A stretch of DNA of 64,000 bases, taken from NCBI GenBank assembly GCA_963848525.1, contig CAWKDZ010000005.1, forward strand, positions 124,001 to 188,000. The letters are read 5' to 3'. Below, in pieces: positions 40,671 to 50,250 of this stretch. The position numbers and the translations under genes were made by a program. This DNA is from JACCTU01 sp963848525. GTDB taxonomy: Bacteria > Actinomycetota > Thermoleophilia > Gaiellales > Gaiellaceae. Under the pieces are notes generated by a model, which worked only from the letters and a program-made list of their open reading frames with translations, made no database searches and was not told where the DNA came from. Within the stretch, counting starts at the first letter, position 1. Every line of letters starts with the position of its first letter.

Positions 40671-42630
40671 GCTCGTCAGCGTCACGATCGACGACCGCGA
40701 CATCCAGGTCGCGAAGGGAACCGGCCTCGTCGAGACCGCGCTCGCGGCCGGGATCGAGATCCCGGTGTTCTGCTACGAGCCGCGGCTCGGCGCCGCGATC
40801 GGCGCGTGCCGGATGTGCCTCGTCGAGATCGAGGGGATGCCGAAGCTCCAGGCCGGCTGCACGCTGTCGGCGCAGGACGGGATGGTCGTCCGCACGGCGC
40901 AGACCTCGGAGAAGGCGGCCGAGGGCCAGAACGCGACGCTCGAGTTCATCCTCGTCAACCACCCGCTCGACTGTCCGGTCTGCGACAAGGGCGGTGAATG
41001 CCCGCTCCAGGACCTGACCTTCCGCTACGGCCCGGGCAACACGCGGATGACGTTCTCGAAGCTGACGGCCGACAAGCCGATCCCGATCTCGCCCCACATC
41101 GCGCTCGACCGCGAGCGCTGCATCCTCTGCTACCGCTGCACGCGGTTCTCCGAGTCGGTCGCCGAGGACGGCGAGCTCGTGGCGGTGAACCGCGGGGCGC
41201 GCAGCGAGATCGCGACGTTCGAGGACGAGCCGTACCGTGACCGCTTCTCCGGGAACGTGATCGAGCTCTGCCCCGTCGGAGCGCTGACGTCGACCGAGTA
41301 CCGGTTCGAGGGGCGGCCGTGGGAGATCACGAACGTCCCGTCGGTCTGCGGTCTCTGTCCCGTCGGCTGCAACATCGGCGTCACGACGCGGGAGGGGAAG
41401 GTCAAGCGGATCCTCTCGCGCAACCATCCCGAGGTCGACGGCGGGTGGCTGTGCGACAAGGGGCGGTTCGCGTTCCCTGCGCTGCGCTCGCGCGACCGGA
41501 TCGCGGATCCGCTACGCCGCACACGCCAGCGCGGATTCGGCGTCGTCTCGTGGGACGAGGCGCTCGACGACTTCGAGCGGCTGCTGCGCGAGGCGGGGTC
41601 AGACGTCGTCGTCGTCCTCTCCGGCTCGGAGACGAACGAGCTCGCGTACGGGCTCGCCAAGCTCGCGGCCGCCGTCGGCGGCACGGTGCGGCTGCCGGAG
41701 GAGGCGCCTGAGCCCACCGGGCGCGCGCTCGCCGACGCGGTCGTCGCCGACGCGGACGGCGTGCCGCTCGAGGAGCTCGCGCCGGTCGCAGCGCTGTGGG
41801 CGAAGAAGGCGCAGCGCGACGGCAAGGACGGCGAGGCGCTGACGGTGCGCATCCCGCGGACACCGAACGGCGTCGGGATCGCGCACGCAGTCGCGCGGGC
41901 CGGGGCGGAGGCCAGTACCAACGTGTCACGAACTCCCACCCTGCTCGTGGTCTCGGGTGACGAGGCCGCGTCCGATCCGGTCGTGCGTGAGCTGGCCGAG
42001 TCCGCGTCGTCGGTCGTCGCCGTCGCGATGTTCCAGGGGCTCGTCGTCGGCTGGGCCGACCTCGTCCTGCCGGGCACGAGCTACCTCGAGTGCGACGGCT
42101 CGCTGACGAACATGGAGGGCCGCGTGCAGCGGCTTCGCCGCGCCGTGATCCCACCGGGCCCGGACGAGCTCGCCTGGCTCGCGAAGCTGGCCGAGCGCTT
42201 CGACGTCGAGCTCTCGCCGTATCCCTCGGTCGTGCACGAGGAGCTGTTCGGCACGAGCTTCGCCGAGCTCGGCGAGACAGCGCCCCTCCGGCCGGCGAAC
42301 AACGCTCAACCACCCTCAAGGGTCTCTGAGACCGTTCAGGGTGGTCGAGGGTTGCGACTCATCCGGTACCGGCCCCTCTTCTCGGGCCCTGCCGTCGAGC
42401 GGGTCGCGAACCTGCAATTCCAGCGCTCGAGCGGCGAGGCCGGCCTCTCGCGCGACGACGCCGAACGGCTCGGCGTCCGCGACGGGGCTGAGGTGTCTCT
42501 GAGCACGAACGGCACCTCGGCCCGGCTGCGCGCGCGCGTCCGCCGAGACCTCGCGGCGGGCGTCGTGCTCGTGCCCGAGGGCGCAGCCGACGAGCTCGCC
42601 GAGGGGCCGGTGGAGGTGACATCCGCGTGA
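40657..42630 (+). CDS. nuoG: NADH-quinone oxidoreductase subunit G (75 kDa)
   Basis: A 657-residue subunit with a full set of clusters. The [2Fe-2S] ligands are in CYEPRLGAAIGACRMC. The His/Cys3 cluster is in HPLDCPVCDKGGECPLQD and a [4Fe-4S] in RCILCYRCTRFSE. N7 is present in CGLCPVGCNIGV...WLCDKG, as in E. coli and Thermus but not mitochondria. A molybdopterin-oxidoreductase-like domain follows. Near residue 555 a 20-residue stretch is encoded by a long palindrome (42308-42347), probably an insertion. ATG 40657 overlaps nuoF. Confidence 0.96.
   Translation: MSQPELVSVTIDDRDIQVAKGTGLVETALAAGIEIPVFCYEPRLGAAIGACRMCLVEIEGMPKLQAGCTLSAQDGMVVRTAQTSEKAAEGQNATLEFILVNHPLDCPVCDKGGECPLQDLTFRYGPGNTRMTFSKLTADKPIPISPHIALDRERCILCYRCTRFSESVAEDGELVAVNRGARSEIATFEDEPYRDRFSGNVIELCPVGALTSTEYRFEGRPWEITNVPSVCGLCPVGCNIGVTTREGKVKRILSRNHPEVDGGWLCDKGRFAFPALRSRDRIADPLRRTRQRGFGVVSWDEALDDFERLLREAGSDVVVVLSGSETNELAYGLAKLAAAVGGTVRLPEEAPEPTGRALADAVVADADGVPLEELAPVAALWAKKAQRDGKDGEALTVRIPRTPNGVGIAHAVARAGAEASTNVSRTPTLLVVSGDEAASDPVVRELAESASSVVAVAMFQGLVVGWADLVLPGTSYLECDGSLTNMEGRVQRLRRAVIPPGPDELAWLAKLAERFDVELSPYPSVVHEELFGTSFAELGETAPLRPANNAQPPSRVSETVQGGRGLRLIRYRPLFSGPAVERVANLQFQRSSGEAGLSRDDAERLGVRDGAEVSLSTNGTSARLRARVRRDLAAGVVLVPEGAADELAEGPVEVTSA
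42308..42347. repeat. Long palindrome inserted in nuoG
   Basis: The centre GGTCTC-T-GAGACC (13 bp perfect) is flanked by CCACCCTCAA and GTTCAGGGTGG arms, an imperfect ~20-bp-arm hairpin. It encodes a low-complexity NAQPPSRVSETVQGGRG segment between conserved parts of NuoG. It resembles a mobile palindromic (REP-like) unit that kept the frame. Confidence 0.6.
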
Positions 42631-43619
42631 CCGAGCCCTGGTGGATCAGCGCGATCAAGGCGGTCGTGATCATCAACCTCGTCCTCGTCGGCTTCGCCTA
42701 CCTCACGCTGATCGAGCGCAAGGTGCTCGGCCGGATGCAGCTCCGCTACGGCCCGAACCGCGCCGGGCCGTGGGGGCTCCTCCAGCCGGCCGCAGACCTG
42801 ATCAAGCTGATCCGCAAGGAGGCCTTCGCGCCGGCGGCCGCGATCGACCTCCCGTACATCGTCGCGCCCGTGGTGGCCGCGTTCACCGCGCTAGCCGCGT
42901 TCGCGGTGATCCCCTGGGGCGAAGGCTGGGAGATCGCCGGCTACCAGGTCGACGGACAGGTCGCCGACGTGCCGATCGCCCTGCTCCTCCTCTTCGCCCT
43001 CGGCTCGATCGGGATCTACGGCTTCATCGTCGGCGGCTGGGCGAGCGAGTCGAAGTACTCGCTGCTCGGCTCGATGCGCACGTGCGCGCAGCTCGTCAGC
43101 TACGAGGTCGCGCTCGCGCTGACCGTCCTGGGCGTGATCCTGATGGCGGGCTCGCTCTCGCTGGTGGACATCGTCCACGCGCAGGACCGCGACGTCTGGT
43201 ACATCGCGCCGCAGCTGATCGGCTTCCTCACGTTCTTCATCGCGGGGATCGCGGAGACGAACCGCGCGCCGTTCGACCTCCCCGAAGCCGAGCAGGAGCT
43301 CGTCGCGGGCTACCACACGGAGTACTCGGGCATGCGCTGGGGCCTCTTCCAGATGGCCGAGTACATCAACATGCTCACGCTCTCGGCCCTGGCGGTGACG
43401 CTCTTCCTCGGCGGCTGGCTCGGCCCGGGCGACACCGACTGGCTCGGCCCGCTCTGGTTCCTGCTCAAGCTCGCGCTCGTCGTGTTCGTGTTCATCTGGC
43501 TGCGCGCGACGTTCCCGCGGCTCCGCTACGACCAGCTGATGACGCTCGGCTGGAAGATCCTCCTGCCGATCGCGACGTTGAACGCCGTGATCACCGCGAT
43601 CCTGGTGGTCTGGCTTTGA
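42627..43619 (+). CDS. nuoH: NADH-quinone oxidoreductase subunit H
   Basis: A 330-residue eight-helix membrane subunit forming the quinone tunnel. Conserved loops are LIERKVLGRMQLRYGPNRAG, EAFAPAAAIDLPYIVAP and ETNRAPFDLPEAEQELVAG. GTG 42627 overlaps the nuoG stop by 4 bp. A 169-bp gap follows before nuoI, the only real gap in the operon. Confidence 0.97.
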   Translation: MTEPWWISAIKAVVIINLVLVGFAYLTLIERKVLGRMQLRYGPNRAGPWGLLQPAADLIKLIRKEAFAPAAAIDLPYIVAPVVAAFTALAAFAVIPWGEGWEIAGYQVDGQVADVPIALLLLFALGSIGIYGFIVGGWASESKYSLLGSMRTCAQLVSYEVALALTVLGVILMAGSLSLVDIVHAQDRDVWYIAPQLIGFLTFFIAGIAETNRAPFDLPEAEQELVAGYHTEYSGMRWGLFQMAEYINMLTLSALAVTLFLGGWLGPGDTDWLGPLWFLLKLALVVFVFIWLRATFPRLRYDQLMTLGWKILLPIATLNAVITAILVVWL

Positions 43620-43788
43620 ACGCGGCTCCCCTCGCGCCCGTCGCCGGCCCGTGGGCGGCTGCGAAGCGACGCCGGGCCGCGTCCTCAGTCGCGCCCGTAG
43701 CTCGTCGCTACGAACGCTCCCTGCGTCCTTGCCAGGCGTCGTTCTCGCGCGCCACGGACACGACGCCGGACACGAGAGGAACCGCCTA
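43620..43788 (+). other. Non-coding gap between nuoH and nuoI
   Basis: 169 bp of GC-rich sequence with short hairpins (for example GTAGC-TCGTC-GCTAC) inside an otherwise overlapping operon. No gene fits. It may be an inserted repeat or an RNA-processing element. Confidence 0.4.
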
Positions 43789-44277
43789 GTGGCGCTCGAC
43801 ACCCTCAAAGGCTTCGGCGTCACCTTCAAGCAGATCTTCAAGAAGCCGATCACGCAGCAGTACCCGGAGTACAAGCGTCCGCTCTACCCGCGCTTCCGCG
43901 GCCGGCATCGACTCTGGCGCCACGAGAACGGGCTCGAGAAGTGCGTCGGCTGCTCGCTCTGCGCTGCCGCGTGCCCCGCCGACTGCATCCGCGTCGTCGC
44001 CGCCGAGAACACCCCCGACGACCGCGTCTCGGCGGGCGAGCGCTACGCCCGCATCTACGAGATCAACATGTCGCGCTGCATCTTCTGCGGCTACTGCGAG
44101 CTCGCGTGCCCGTTCGACGCGATCACGCTCGGCAACGAGTTCGAGATCTCGGAGTACTCGCGCGACGACCTGATCTACACGAAGGACATGCTGCTCGCCG
44201 AGCCGATCAAGCGCGTGCCGGTCGCGGATCCGGAGCTCTACGACACGCCGATCCCCTACTACCGGACGAGCTCGTAG
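43789..44277 (+). CDS. nuoI: NADH-quinone oxidoreductase subunit I (23 kDa)
   Basis: A 162-residue 2x[4Fe-4S] ferredoxin-like subunit (clusters N6a and N6b). Motifs are CVGCSLCAAACPADCI and CIFCGYCELACPFDAI. GTG 43789 is preceded by GAGAGGA. The stop overlaps nuoJ by 1 nt. Confidence 0.96.
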   Translation: MALDTLKGFGVTFKQIFKKPITQQYPEYKRPLYPRFRGRHRLWRHENGLEKCVGCSLCAAACPADCIRVVAAENTPDDRVSAGERYARIYEINMSRCIFCGYCELACPFDAITLGNEFEISEYSRDDLIYTKDMLLAEPIKRVPVADPELYDTPIPYYRTSS

Positions 44278-44813
44278 TGGGGAACTTCCTCGTCTGGACG
44301 GTCTGGTTCGTCGCGGCGTTCGCCTGCCTGGGCTCCGCCGTCGCCGTGGTCACGTTCTCGAACCCGTTCTACTCGGCGCTCGCGCTGATCGGGAACCTCG
44401 CCTCGCTCGCCGTCCTCTACCTGCTGCTGAGCGCGGAGTTCGTCGCGGCCGCGCAGGTGCTCGTCTACGCAGGCGCCGTGATGGTGATGTTCCTGTTCGT
44501 GATCGCCTACCTCGGCGGGCGCGCGGACGCGCCGTGGGCGGGCGGTACGACCTGGCAACGGGTCGCCGCGATCGTCGCCGCGAGCGCGCTGCTCGTGGAG
44601 GTGGTGGCCGCCGTCGGCCTCGCCGCGGACGGCCGGCTCTCGGACGAGGCGCAGATCGAGGCGGCCTTCGGCGGCCCGCACGAGATCGGGGAGCTCTTCC
44701 TGACCGACCACCTGCTCGCGTTCGAGATCACCTCGATCGTGCTCCTGGTCGCCGCCGTCGGGGGTGTGATCCTGGGTGCGCACGCGCGCGCCGAGCCGAA
44801 GGCCCGCCGATGA
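44277..44813 (+). CDS. nuoJ: NADH-quinone oxidoreductase subunit J
   Basis: A 178-residue membrane subunit with five helices; the pi-bulge helix LVYAGAVMVMFLFVIAYL is characteristic. An acidic loop (ADGRLSDEAQIEAAFGGPHE) separates helices 4 and 5. GTG 44277 shares a base with the nuoI stop and the 3' end overlaps nuoK by 4 bp. Confidence 0.95.
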   Translation: MGNFLVWTVWFVAAFACLGSAVAVVTFSNPFYSALALIGNLASLAVLYLLLSAEFVAAAQVLVYAGAVMVMFLFVIAYLGGRADAPWAGGTTWQRVAAIVAASALLVEVVAAVGLAADGRLSDEAQIEAAFGGPHEIGELFLTDHLLAFEITSIVLLVAAVGGVILGAHARAEPKARR

Positions 44814-45118
44814 TGGGCCCGGACGTCACCTGGTACCTGATCGTCGCCTCGCTGCTGTTCACGATCGGCGCGCTCGGCGTGCTCGCCCGACGCAGCCCGC
44901 TGATCATCCTGCTGGCGCTCGAGATCATGCTCAACGGGTCGAACCTCGCGCTGATCGCGTTCGCGCGCCACCAGGGCACGGGTGACGGCCAGGTCTTCGC
45001 GCTCGCCGTGATGGCGGTCGCGGCGGCGGAGGTCGTCGTCGGCCTCGGGCTGATCGTCGCGATGTCCCGCCGGCAGCTCCCGCTGGACGTCGACCGGATG
45101 ACGACCCTGCGCGGATGA
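44810..45118 (+). CDS. nuoK: NADH-quinone oxidoreductase subunit K
   Basis: A 102-residue three-helix subunit with conserved Glu residues in ALEIMLNGSNLALIAF and VAAAEVVVGLGLIVA, needed for proton translocation. The start is ATG 44810, or 44813 if the second Met is used. Confidence 0.96.
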   Translation: MMGPDVTWYLIVASLLFTIGALGVLARRSPLIILLALEIMLNGSNLALIAFARHQGTGDGQVFALAVMAVAAAEVVVGLGLIVAMSRRQLPLDVDRMTTLRG

Positions 45119-47001
45119 CGGCCGCAGCCTGGGTCTGCCTGGTCTCGCCGCTCGCAGGCGCGCTGCTGATCACGCTCGCAGGGGGCCGTATCACGCGCCG
45201 CGGAGCTGGGTACCTCGCGACTCTTTCGACCTTCATCTCGTTCGGAGCGGCCGTCGTCGCTTTCTTCTCGATCCTCGGCCGTGAGCCCGAGGATCGATCC
45301 GAGCTGACGACGTCGTGGACGTGGCTCCGCGCGGGGGACTTCGACGTCGGGCTCACCCTCCTCGTCGACCCGCTGAGCGTCTTCATGATGCTCGTCGTCT
45401 CTGGCGTCGGCTCGCTGATCGTCGGCTACTCGATCGGCTACATGGACGGCGAGGACGAGGAGCGCCGCTACTTCGCGTACATGGCGCTGTTCGTCTTCTC
45501 GATGCTGCTGCTCGTCGAGAGCGCCAACTTCGTGCTGCTGCTCGCCGGTTGGGGGCTCGTCGGCCTCGCGTCCTACCTGCTGATCGGCTTCCACCACGAG
45601 CGGCCCTCGGCGGTCGCCGCCGCCAAGAAGGCGTTCGTGATGAACGCCGTCGGCGACGCGACGATGGCGCTGGCGATCTTCTTGCTCTTCTGGAAAGGCG
45701 CCCCACTCGTCTTCGACGCGAGCTGGGACTACCAGGAAGGAACGAGCACGACCGTCAAGACGCTCGTCGCGCTCGGCCTGCTCGGCGGCGCGGTCGCGAA
45801 GTCGGCGCAGATCCCGCTGCAGACGTGGCTGCCCGACGCGATGGAGGGCCCGACGCCGGTGAGCGCGCTGATCCACGCCGCCACGATGGTGACGGCGGGC
45901 GTCTACCTCCTCGTGCGGCTCCACACGGTCTTCGAGCAGGCGCCCGAGGTGCAGGACCTCGCGGCGGGGCTCGGCGCGATCACGCTGCTCGTCGCCGGCC
46001 TGATCGCGCTCGTGCAGACAGACATCAAGCGCGTGATCGCGTACTCGACGATGTCGCAGATCGGCTACATGTTCCTGGCCGGGGGCATCGGCGCGTACAG
46101 CAACGCGATGTTCCACCTGATGACGCACGCGTTCTTCAAGGCGCTGCTCTTCCTCGCGGCCGGGATCGTCATCCACGCGCTCGCGGGCGAGCAGGACATC
46201 CGCAACATGGGCGGCCTGCGCGACGCGCTCCCGCGGACGTACTGGTACATGCTGATCGGGGCGCTCGCGCTCTCGGGGATCTTCCCGTTCGCCGGCTTCT
46301 TCTCGAAGGACGCGATTCTCGCGTCGGCGCTCGCGAGCGGGGGCTACGGGATCGTGCTCTTCCTCGCCGGGCTGGTCGGCGCCTTCCTCACGGGGCTCTA
46401 CACGTTCCGGATGATCTTCCTCGTCTGGCGCGGCGAGCGGTCGCCGTACGCGCGCGAGCACCTCCACGACACGAGCCACGGCGAGGGGCCCTTCTCGATG
46501 ACCGGCGCCGTCGCCGTGCTCGCCGTGCTCTCGGTGATCGGCGGCTGGGTCCAGATCGCCGGGCTCTGGCATCCGCTCGCCAACTTCCTCGACCCGGTCG
46601 CCGAGCCCCTGGTCGAGCCTTCGGTGGTCCAGGACTGGGTCACCAGCGTGATCGCGATGACCATTGCCCTGGCCGGGATCTACCTCGCCTGGCTCCTCTA
46701 CGACGCGCGCGCGGCGGCGATCCCGCGGGTGCCGAGGGTAGCGCGGGCGCTCGAGCACAAGCTCTACTTCGACGAGCTCTACGACCTGCTCTTCTACCGC
46801 CCGTCCGTCGCGATCGCGCGCGCGCTCCGCCGCGGCGTCGAAGAGCCGCTGGTCGCGGGCTCGATCGACGCGACCGTGGTCGGTGGCCGCGACTTCGGGC
46901 GAGCGTCGGCCGCCGCCCAGAGCGGTTACCTGCGCAGTTACGTCCTCGCGCTGATGGCCGGAGTCGCCGTCCTCGCCGTCCTCTTCCTCATGCTGCGATG
47001 A
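45115..47001 (+). CDS. nuoL: NADH-quinone oxidoreductase subunit L
   Basis: A 628-residue antiporter-like subunit: MAYMALFVFSMLLLVESANF-type core helices, the conserved Lys/His segment SAQIPLQTWLPDAMEGPTPVSALIHAATMVTAGVYLL, KALLFLAAGIVIHAL, and a C-terminal lateral helix region. It pumps protons at the distal end of the membrane arm. It overlaps nuoK and nuoM by 4 bp each. Confidence 0.97.
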   Translation: MTAAAWVCLVSPLAGALLITLAGGRITRRGAGYLATLSTFISFGAAVVAFFSILGREPEDRSELTTSWTWLRAGDFDVGLTLLVDPLSVFMMLVVSGVGSLIVGYSIGYMDGEDEERRYFAYMALFVFSMLLLVESANFVLLLAGWGLVGLASYLLIGFHHERPSAVAAAKKAFVMNAVGDATMALAIFLLFWKGAPLVFDASWDYQEGTSTTVKTLVALGLLGGAVAKSAQIPLQTWLPDAMEGPTPVSALIHAATMVTAGVYLLVRLHTVFEQAPEVQDLAAGLGAITLLVAGLIALVQTDIKRVIAYSTMSQIGYMFLAGGIGAYSNAMFHLMTHAFFKALLFLAAGIVIHALAGEQDIRNMGGLRDALPRTYWYMLIGALALSGIFPFAGFFSKDAILASALASGGYGIVLFLAGLVGAFLTGLYTFRMIFLVWRGERSPYAREHLHDTSHGEGPFSMTGAVAVLAVLSVIGGWVQIAGLWHPLANFLDPVAEPLVEPSVVQDWVTSVIAMTIALAGIYLAWLLYDARAAAIPRVPRVARALEHKLYFDELYDLLFYRPSVAIARALRRGVEEPLVAGSIDATVVGGRDFGRASAAAQSGYLRSYVLALMAGVAVLAVLFLMLR

Positions 47002-48446
47002 GCGGCTGGCTGACGACGACGCTGATCTTCCTGCCGCTTGCCGCGGCGTTCCTGTTCTGGCTGCTGCCGTGGCCCCGCGCCTGGGTGGGCTCGCTCGCGA
47101 CGCTGGTCGTGCTGACCGAGGTCGGGCTCTGGATCGTCGCCCTGCTCGACTACGACTTCGCCGCGGGCCTCCAGGGGGAGCAGCAGCACGAGTGGTTCGC
47201 CGACCTCGGCGTCTCGTACCACGTCGGCATCTATCCGTTCTCGCTCTGGCTCGTCGGCCTCACCGTCGTCGCGGGGGCGGCGACGATCGCGTACGCGTGG
47301 TGGGTGGGGCGGGACCGGCCGCGGGCCTACTTCGGCCTGATGCTCTTCCTCGTCGGCGCCGTGGTCGGCGTCTTCACCGCGCAGGACCTGATCCTCTTCT
47401 ACGCGTTCTTCGAGGCGATGCTGATCCCGCTGTACGTGCTGATCGGCGTCTGGGGCGGACCGGGACGCACTCGGGCGACGTTCCAGTTCGTGATCTACAC
47501 CATGGCCGGGTCGCTGCTGATGCTCGCGGCGATCGTCGTCTTCGGGCTGCGCGAGGGGACGTTCGACCTCGTCGACTCAGGCACGAGCGACAGCGCCTGG
47601 CTGTTCCTCGGCTTCGCGGTCGCGTTCGCAGTCAAGGCGCCGCTGTTCCCGTTCCACGGGTGGCTCCCGGACGCGTACCGAGAGTCACCGCCCGAGGTCA
47701 GCGCGCTGCTCTCGGGCGTGGTCTCGAAGGTCGGCGTGTACGGAATGCTCCGGATCGCGATCGCGAAGTTCCCGGAGCCGGCCGACGACTTCCAGGTCGC
47801 ACTCCTCGCGCTCGCCGCGGCGGGGCTCGTGTACGGATCGCTGCTCGCCTTCCGGGCGAGCGACGTGCGCGGCGTGATCGCCTATTCGTCGCTCGCGCAG
47901 ATGGGGCTGATCACGCTCGGCCTGTTCGCGTTCAACGATCAGGGCTACGACGGCGCGGTGCTCCAGATGGTCGTGCACGGGCTGCTCTCGACGACGCTGT
48001 TCCTGCTCGCCGGCGGGATCGAGCGGCGCACGTCGACCGGAGAGCTGGTCCTGCTCGGCGGGCTCGCACGCGGGCGACCGGCGCTCGCGACCGTGCTGAT
48101 GACCACGGGGATCATCGCGCTCGCGGTGCCCGGTTCGGCCGCGTTCGCGGGTGAGTTCCTGATCCTGCTCGGCGTGTTCGACGCCGGGTGGGCCTGGGCC
48201 GCCGTCGGTGCGCTGGCGATCGTGCTCGCCGCGATGTACATGCTGCGGCTGATCTCGGCGGTGCTGCACGAGGAGCCGGGCAGCGCGGTCTCTGAAGCCG
48301 CCCTCGACCTGCGGCCGGCCGAGCTCGGCATCCTCGTCCCCTTGCTCGCGTGCGTGCTCGCGCTCTCCGCCTGGCCCGCGGCGATCAGCGAGCGCGCGTT
48401 CCCGGGCGACGACGCCGTCCGCGCAGTGGAGGCGCAGTTCCGGTGA
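46998..48446 (+). CDS. nuoM: NADH-quinone oxidoreductase subunit M
   Basis: A 482-residue antiporter-like subunit with FYAFFEAMLIPLYVLIGVWG (conserved Glu), AVKAPLFPFHGWLPDAYRESPPEVSALLSG and VVHGLLSTTLFLLAGGI. ATG 46998 overlaps nuoL by 4 bp. Confidence 0.97.
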   Translation: MSGWLTTTLIFLPLAAAFLFWLLPWPRAWVGSLATLVVLTEVGLWIVALLDYDFAAGLQGEQQHEWFADLGVSYHVGIYPFSLWLVGLTVVAGAATIAYAWWVGRDRPRAYFGLMLFLVGAVVGVFTAQDLILFYAFFEAMLIPLYVLIGVWGGPGRTRATFQFVIYTMAGSLLMLAAIVVFGLREGTFDLVDSGTSDSAWLFLGFAVAFAVKAPLFPFHGWLPDAYRESPPEVSALLSGVVSKVGVYGMLRIAIAKFPEPADDFQVALLALAAAGLVYGSLLAFRASDVRGVIAYSSLAQMGLITLGLFAFNDQGYDGAVLQMVVHGLLSTTLFLLAGGIERRTSTGELVLLGGLARGRPALATVLMTTGIIALAVPGSAAFAGEFLILLGVFDAGWAWAAVGALAIVLAAMYMLRLISAVLHEEPGSAVSEAALDLRPAELGILVPLLACVLALSAWPAAISERAFPGDDAVRAVEAQFR

Positions 48447-49915
48447 TCCCGACTCCCAGCGTCGACTGGTTCGCGCTGAGCCCGACGCTCGCGCCGCTCG
48501 CCGGCGCGGCGATCGCGCTCCTCCTGTCCGTGTTCCTGCCGCGTCGTGCGCGACGCGTCGTCTCGGCGATCATCGTCGCGCTCGGGTTTGCGGTTGCCTT
48601 CGTGCTCGCGGCGTTCGTCTTCTCGGAGAGCGAGGAGGCCCGCGGGATCGTGGCCGACGCGGCGAGCCGCGACCGGCTGGCCGCGTTCGCACAGCTGATC
48701 ATCGCGGGGGTCGGGTTCCTCTCGGTCGGCGTCGCCTACGCGGACCGGCCCAAGCAGGAGCACGCCGGCGAATACTTCGCGCTGCTCGCGACCGCGGCCG
48801 CCGGGATGATGTTCATGGTCTCGGCGAACAACCTGATGACCATCTTCCTCGGGCTCGAGTGGTTCTCGCTCAGCCTCTACGTCCTCTGCGCGATCGACGT
48901 CAAACTCGAGACGTCGCTCGAGTCGGGACTCAAGTACCTGATCGTCGGCGGCTTCGGCTCCGCCGTGCTGCTGTTCGGATTCGCGCTCACGTTCGGCGCG
49001 ACCGGCGAGCTCGGCCTGGCCGAGATCGGCACCGCCGGGCGTGAGCTGACGGACGACCCGCTGCTCCTGATCGGACTGGCGATGGTCCTGGCCGGCCTCG
49101 GCTTCAAGGCGTCGGCCGCGCCGTTCCACATGTGGACGCCCGACGTCTACCAGGGCTCACCGACACCGGTGACGGCGTTCATGTCGGCGGCGACCAAGGT
49201 CGCCGCGCTCGTGGTCACCCTGCGCGTGCTCAACACCGCGTACCCGGCGCACGAGGAGTTCTGGAGCGCCGCCGTGGCGGCGCTCGCGGTCGCGTCGCTC
49301 GCAATCGGCAACCTCGCGGCGCTCGTGCAGCGGAACGTGAAGCGGATGCTCGCGTACTCGTCTGTCTCGCATGCGGGTTTCATGCTGATCCCGATCGCCG
49401 CGGCGAACGAGCTCGGCGGGAAGGCGCTCCTCTACTACTTGATCCCGTACGGGGCAGCGTCCCTCGGCGCGTTCGCGGTCATCGCGGCGCGGGAGCGCGA
49501 GCTCAACGCGCCGGTCACGCTCGACAATCTCGGCGGGATGGGGTGGGAGCGACCGTTCCTCGGCTTCTCGCTCGCGTGGTTCGCCTTCGCGTTCATCGGC
49601 CTGCCCCCGGGCGGCCTCTTCACGGGGAAGCTGTACGCGTTCTCGGCGGCCGTCGAACGCGATTGGATCGCGCTCGTGATCGTCGGTGTGATCGCGACCG
49701 CGATCAGCGTCTACTACTACCTCGCGATCATCCGCGCGCTCTACATGCGCACGGAGGCCGAGCTCCAGCTCGCGCCCGTGGGCGGCGCGCCGCCGCGCGA
49801 GCTCGTGCTCTCGGTCTCCGTCGCGCTCTCGCTCGGCGTCGTCTTCGCGTCGTTCGTCTTCGTCGGGCCGCTGATCGACCTGGCCGAGGACGCGGTCGCG
49901 TCGATTCCGTTCTAG
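48443..49915 (+). CDS. nuoN: NADH-quinone oxidoreductase subunit N
   Basis: A 490-residue antiporter-like subunit with FLGLEWFSLSLYVLCAI, GLGFKASAAPFHMWTPDVYQG and a YSSVSHAGFML segment. GTG 48443 overlaps the nuoM stop. It is the last gene of the operon and its 3' end overlaps the convergent small membrane-protein gene by 4 bp. Confidence 0.97.
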   Translation: MIPTPSVDWFALSPTLAPLAGAAIALLLSVFLPRRARRVVSAIIVALGFAVAFVLAAFVFSESEEARGIVADAASRDRLAAFAQLIIAGVGFLSVGVAYADRPKQEHAGEYFALLATAAAGMMFMVSANNLMTIFLGLEWFSLSLYVLCAIDVKLETSLESGLKYLIVGGFGSAVLLFGFALTFGATGELGLAEIGTAGRELTDDPLLLIGLAMVLAGLGFKASAAPFHMWTPDVYQGSPTPVTAFMSAATKVAALVVTLRVLNTAYPAHEEFWSAAVAALAVASLAIGNLAALVQRNVKRMLAYSSVSHAGFMLIPIAAANELGGKALLYYLIPYGAASLGAFAVIAARERELNAPVTLDNLGGMGWERPFLGFSLAWFAFAFIGLPPGGLFTGKLYAFSAAVERDWIALVIVGVIATAISVYYYLAIIRALYMRTEAELQLAPVGGAPPRELVLSVSVALSLGVVFASFVFVGPLIDLAEDAVASIPF

Positions 49916-50250
49916 CGGGAGGCCAGGCGCAGAGCGCCCTGCACGAGCAGGAGCGCGAGCGAGGCGACGAGCGCCGAGAGGCCGATCGGCGGGACCGCTC
50001 CGTCGGCGACTGCCGGGGCGCGGGCAGCAGCCGCCACGACCACCAGCGCCAGCGCGCCCACGCCGAGCACCGCCCGCAGTCGCGTGACCCGGAGCTCCCG
50101 AGCCCGGCCCGGGAGGTCGACCAGCCGGCCGTACGCGTCGAGCGCGGCGTGGGCGGTCGTCACGACCGCGGCGAGCAGGAGGTAGAACGCGAGCTGCGGT
50201 GCCGCGACCGCGTCGGCTCCGATCGCGGCGAGCAGCAGCAGCACTGCCAT
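49912..50250 (-). CDS. Small hypothetical membrane protein
   Basis: A 112-residue, Ala/Leu/Val-rich protein with three or four membrane helices (AVLLLLAAIGADAVA, FYLLLAAVVTTAHAAL, VLGVGALALVVVAAAA, LSALVASLALLLVQGAL). Not recognised. Its start codon overlaps by 2 bp that of the divergent cyclase gene. Convergent with nuoN. Confidence 0.55.
   Translation of the reverse strand: MAVLLLLAAIGADAVAAPQLAFYLLLAAVVTTAHAALDAYGRLVDLPGRARELRVTRLRAVLGVGALALVVVAAAARAPAVADGAVPPIGLSALVASLALLLVQGALRLASR

Noticed and set aside
44728..46758. 676-codon minus-strand frame opposite nuoK-nuoL
   Set aside because: Arg/Glu/Asp-rich shadow of conserved Nuo genes.
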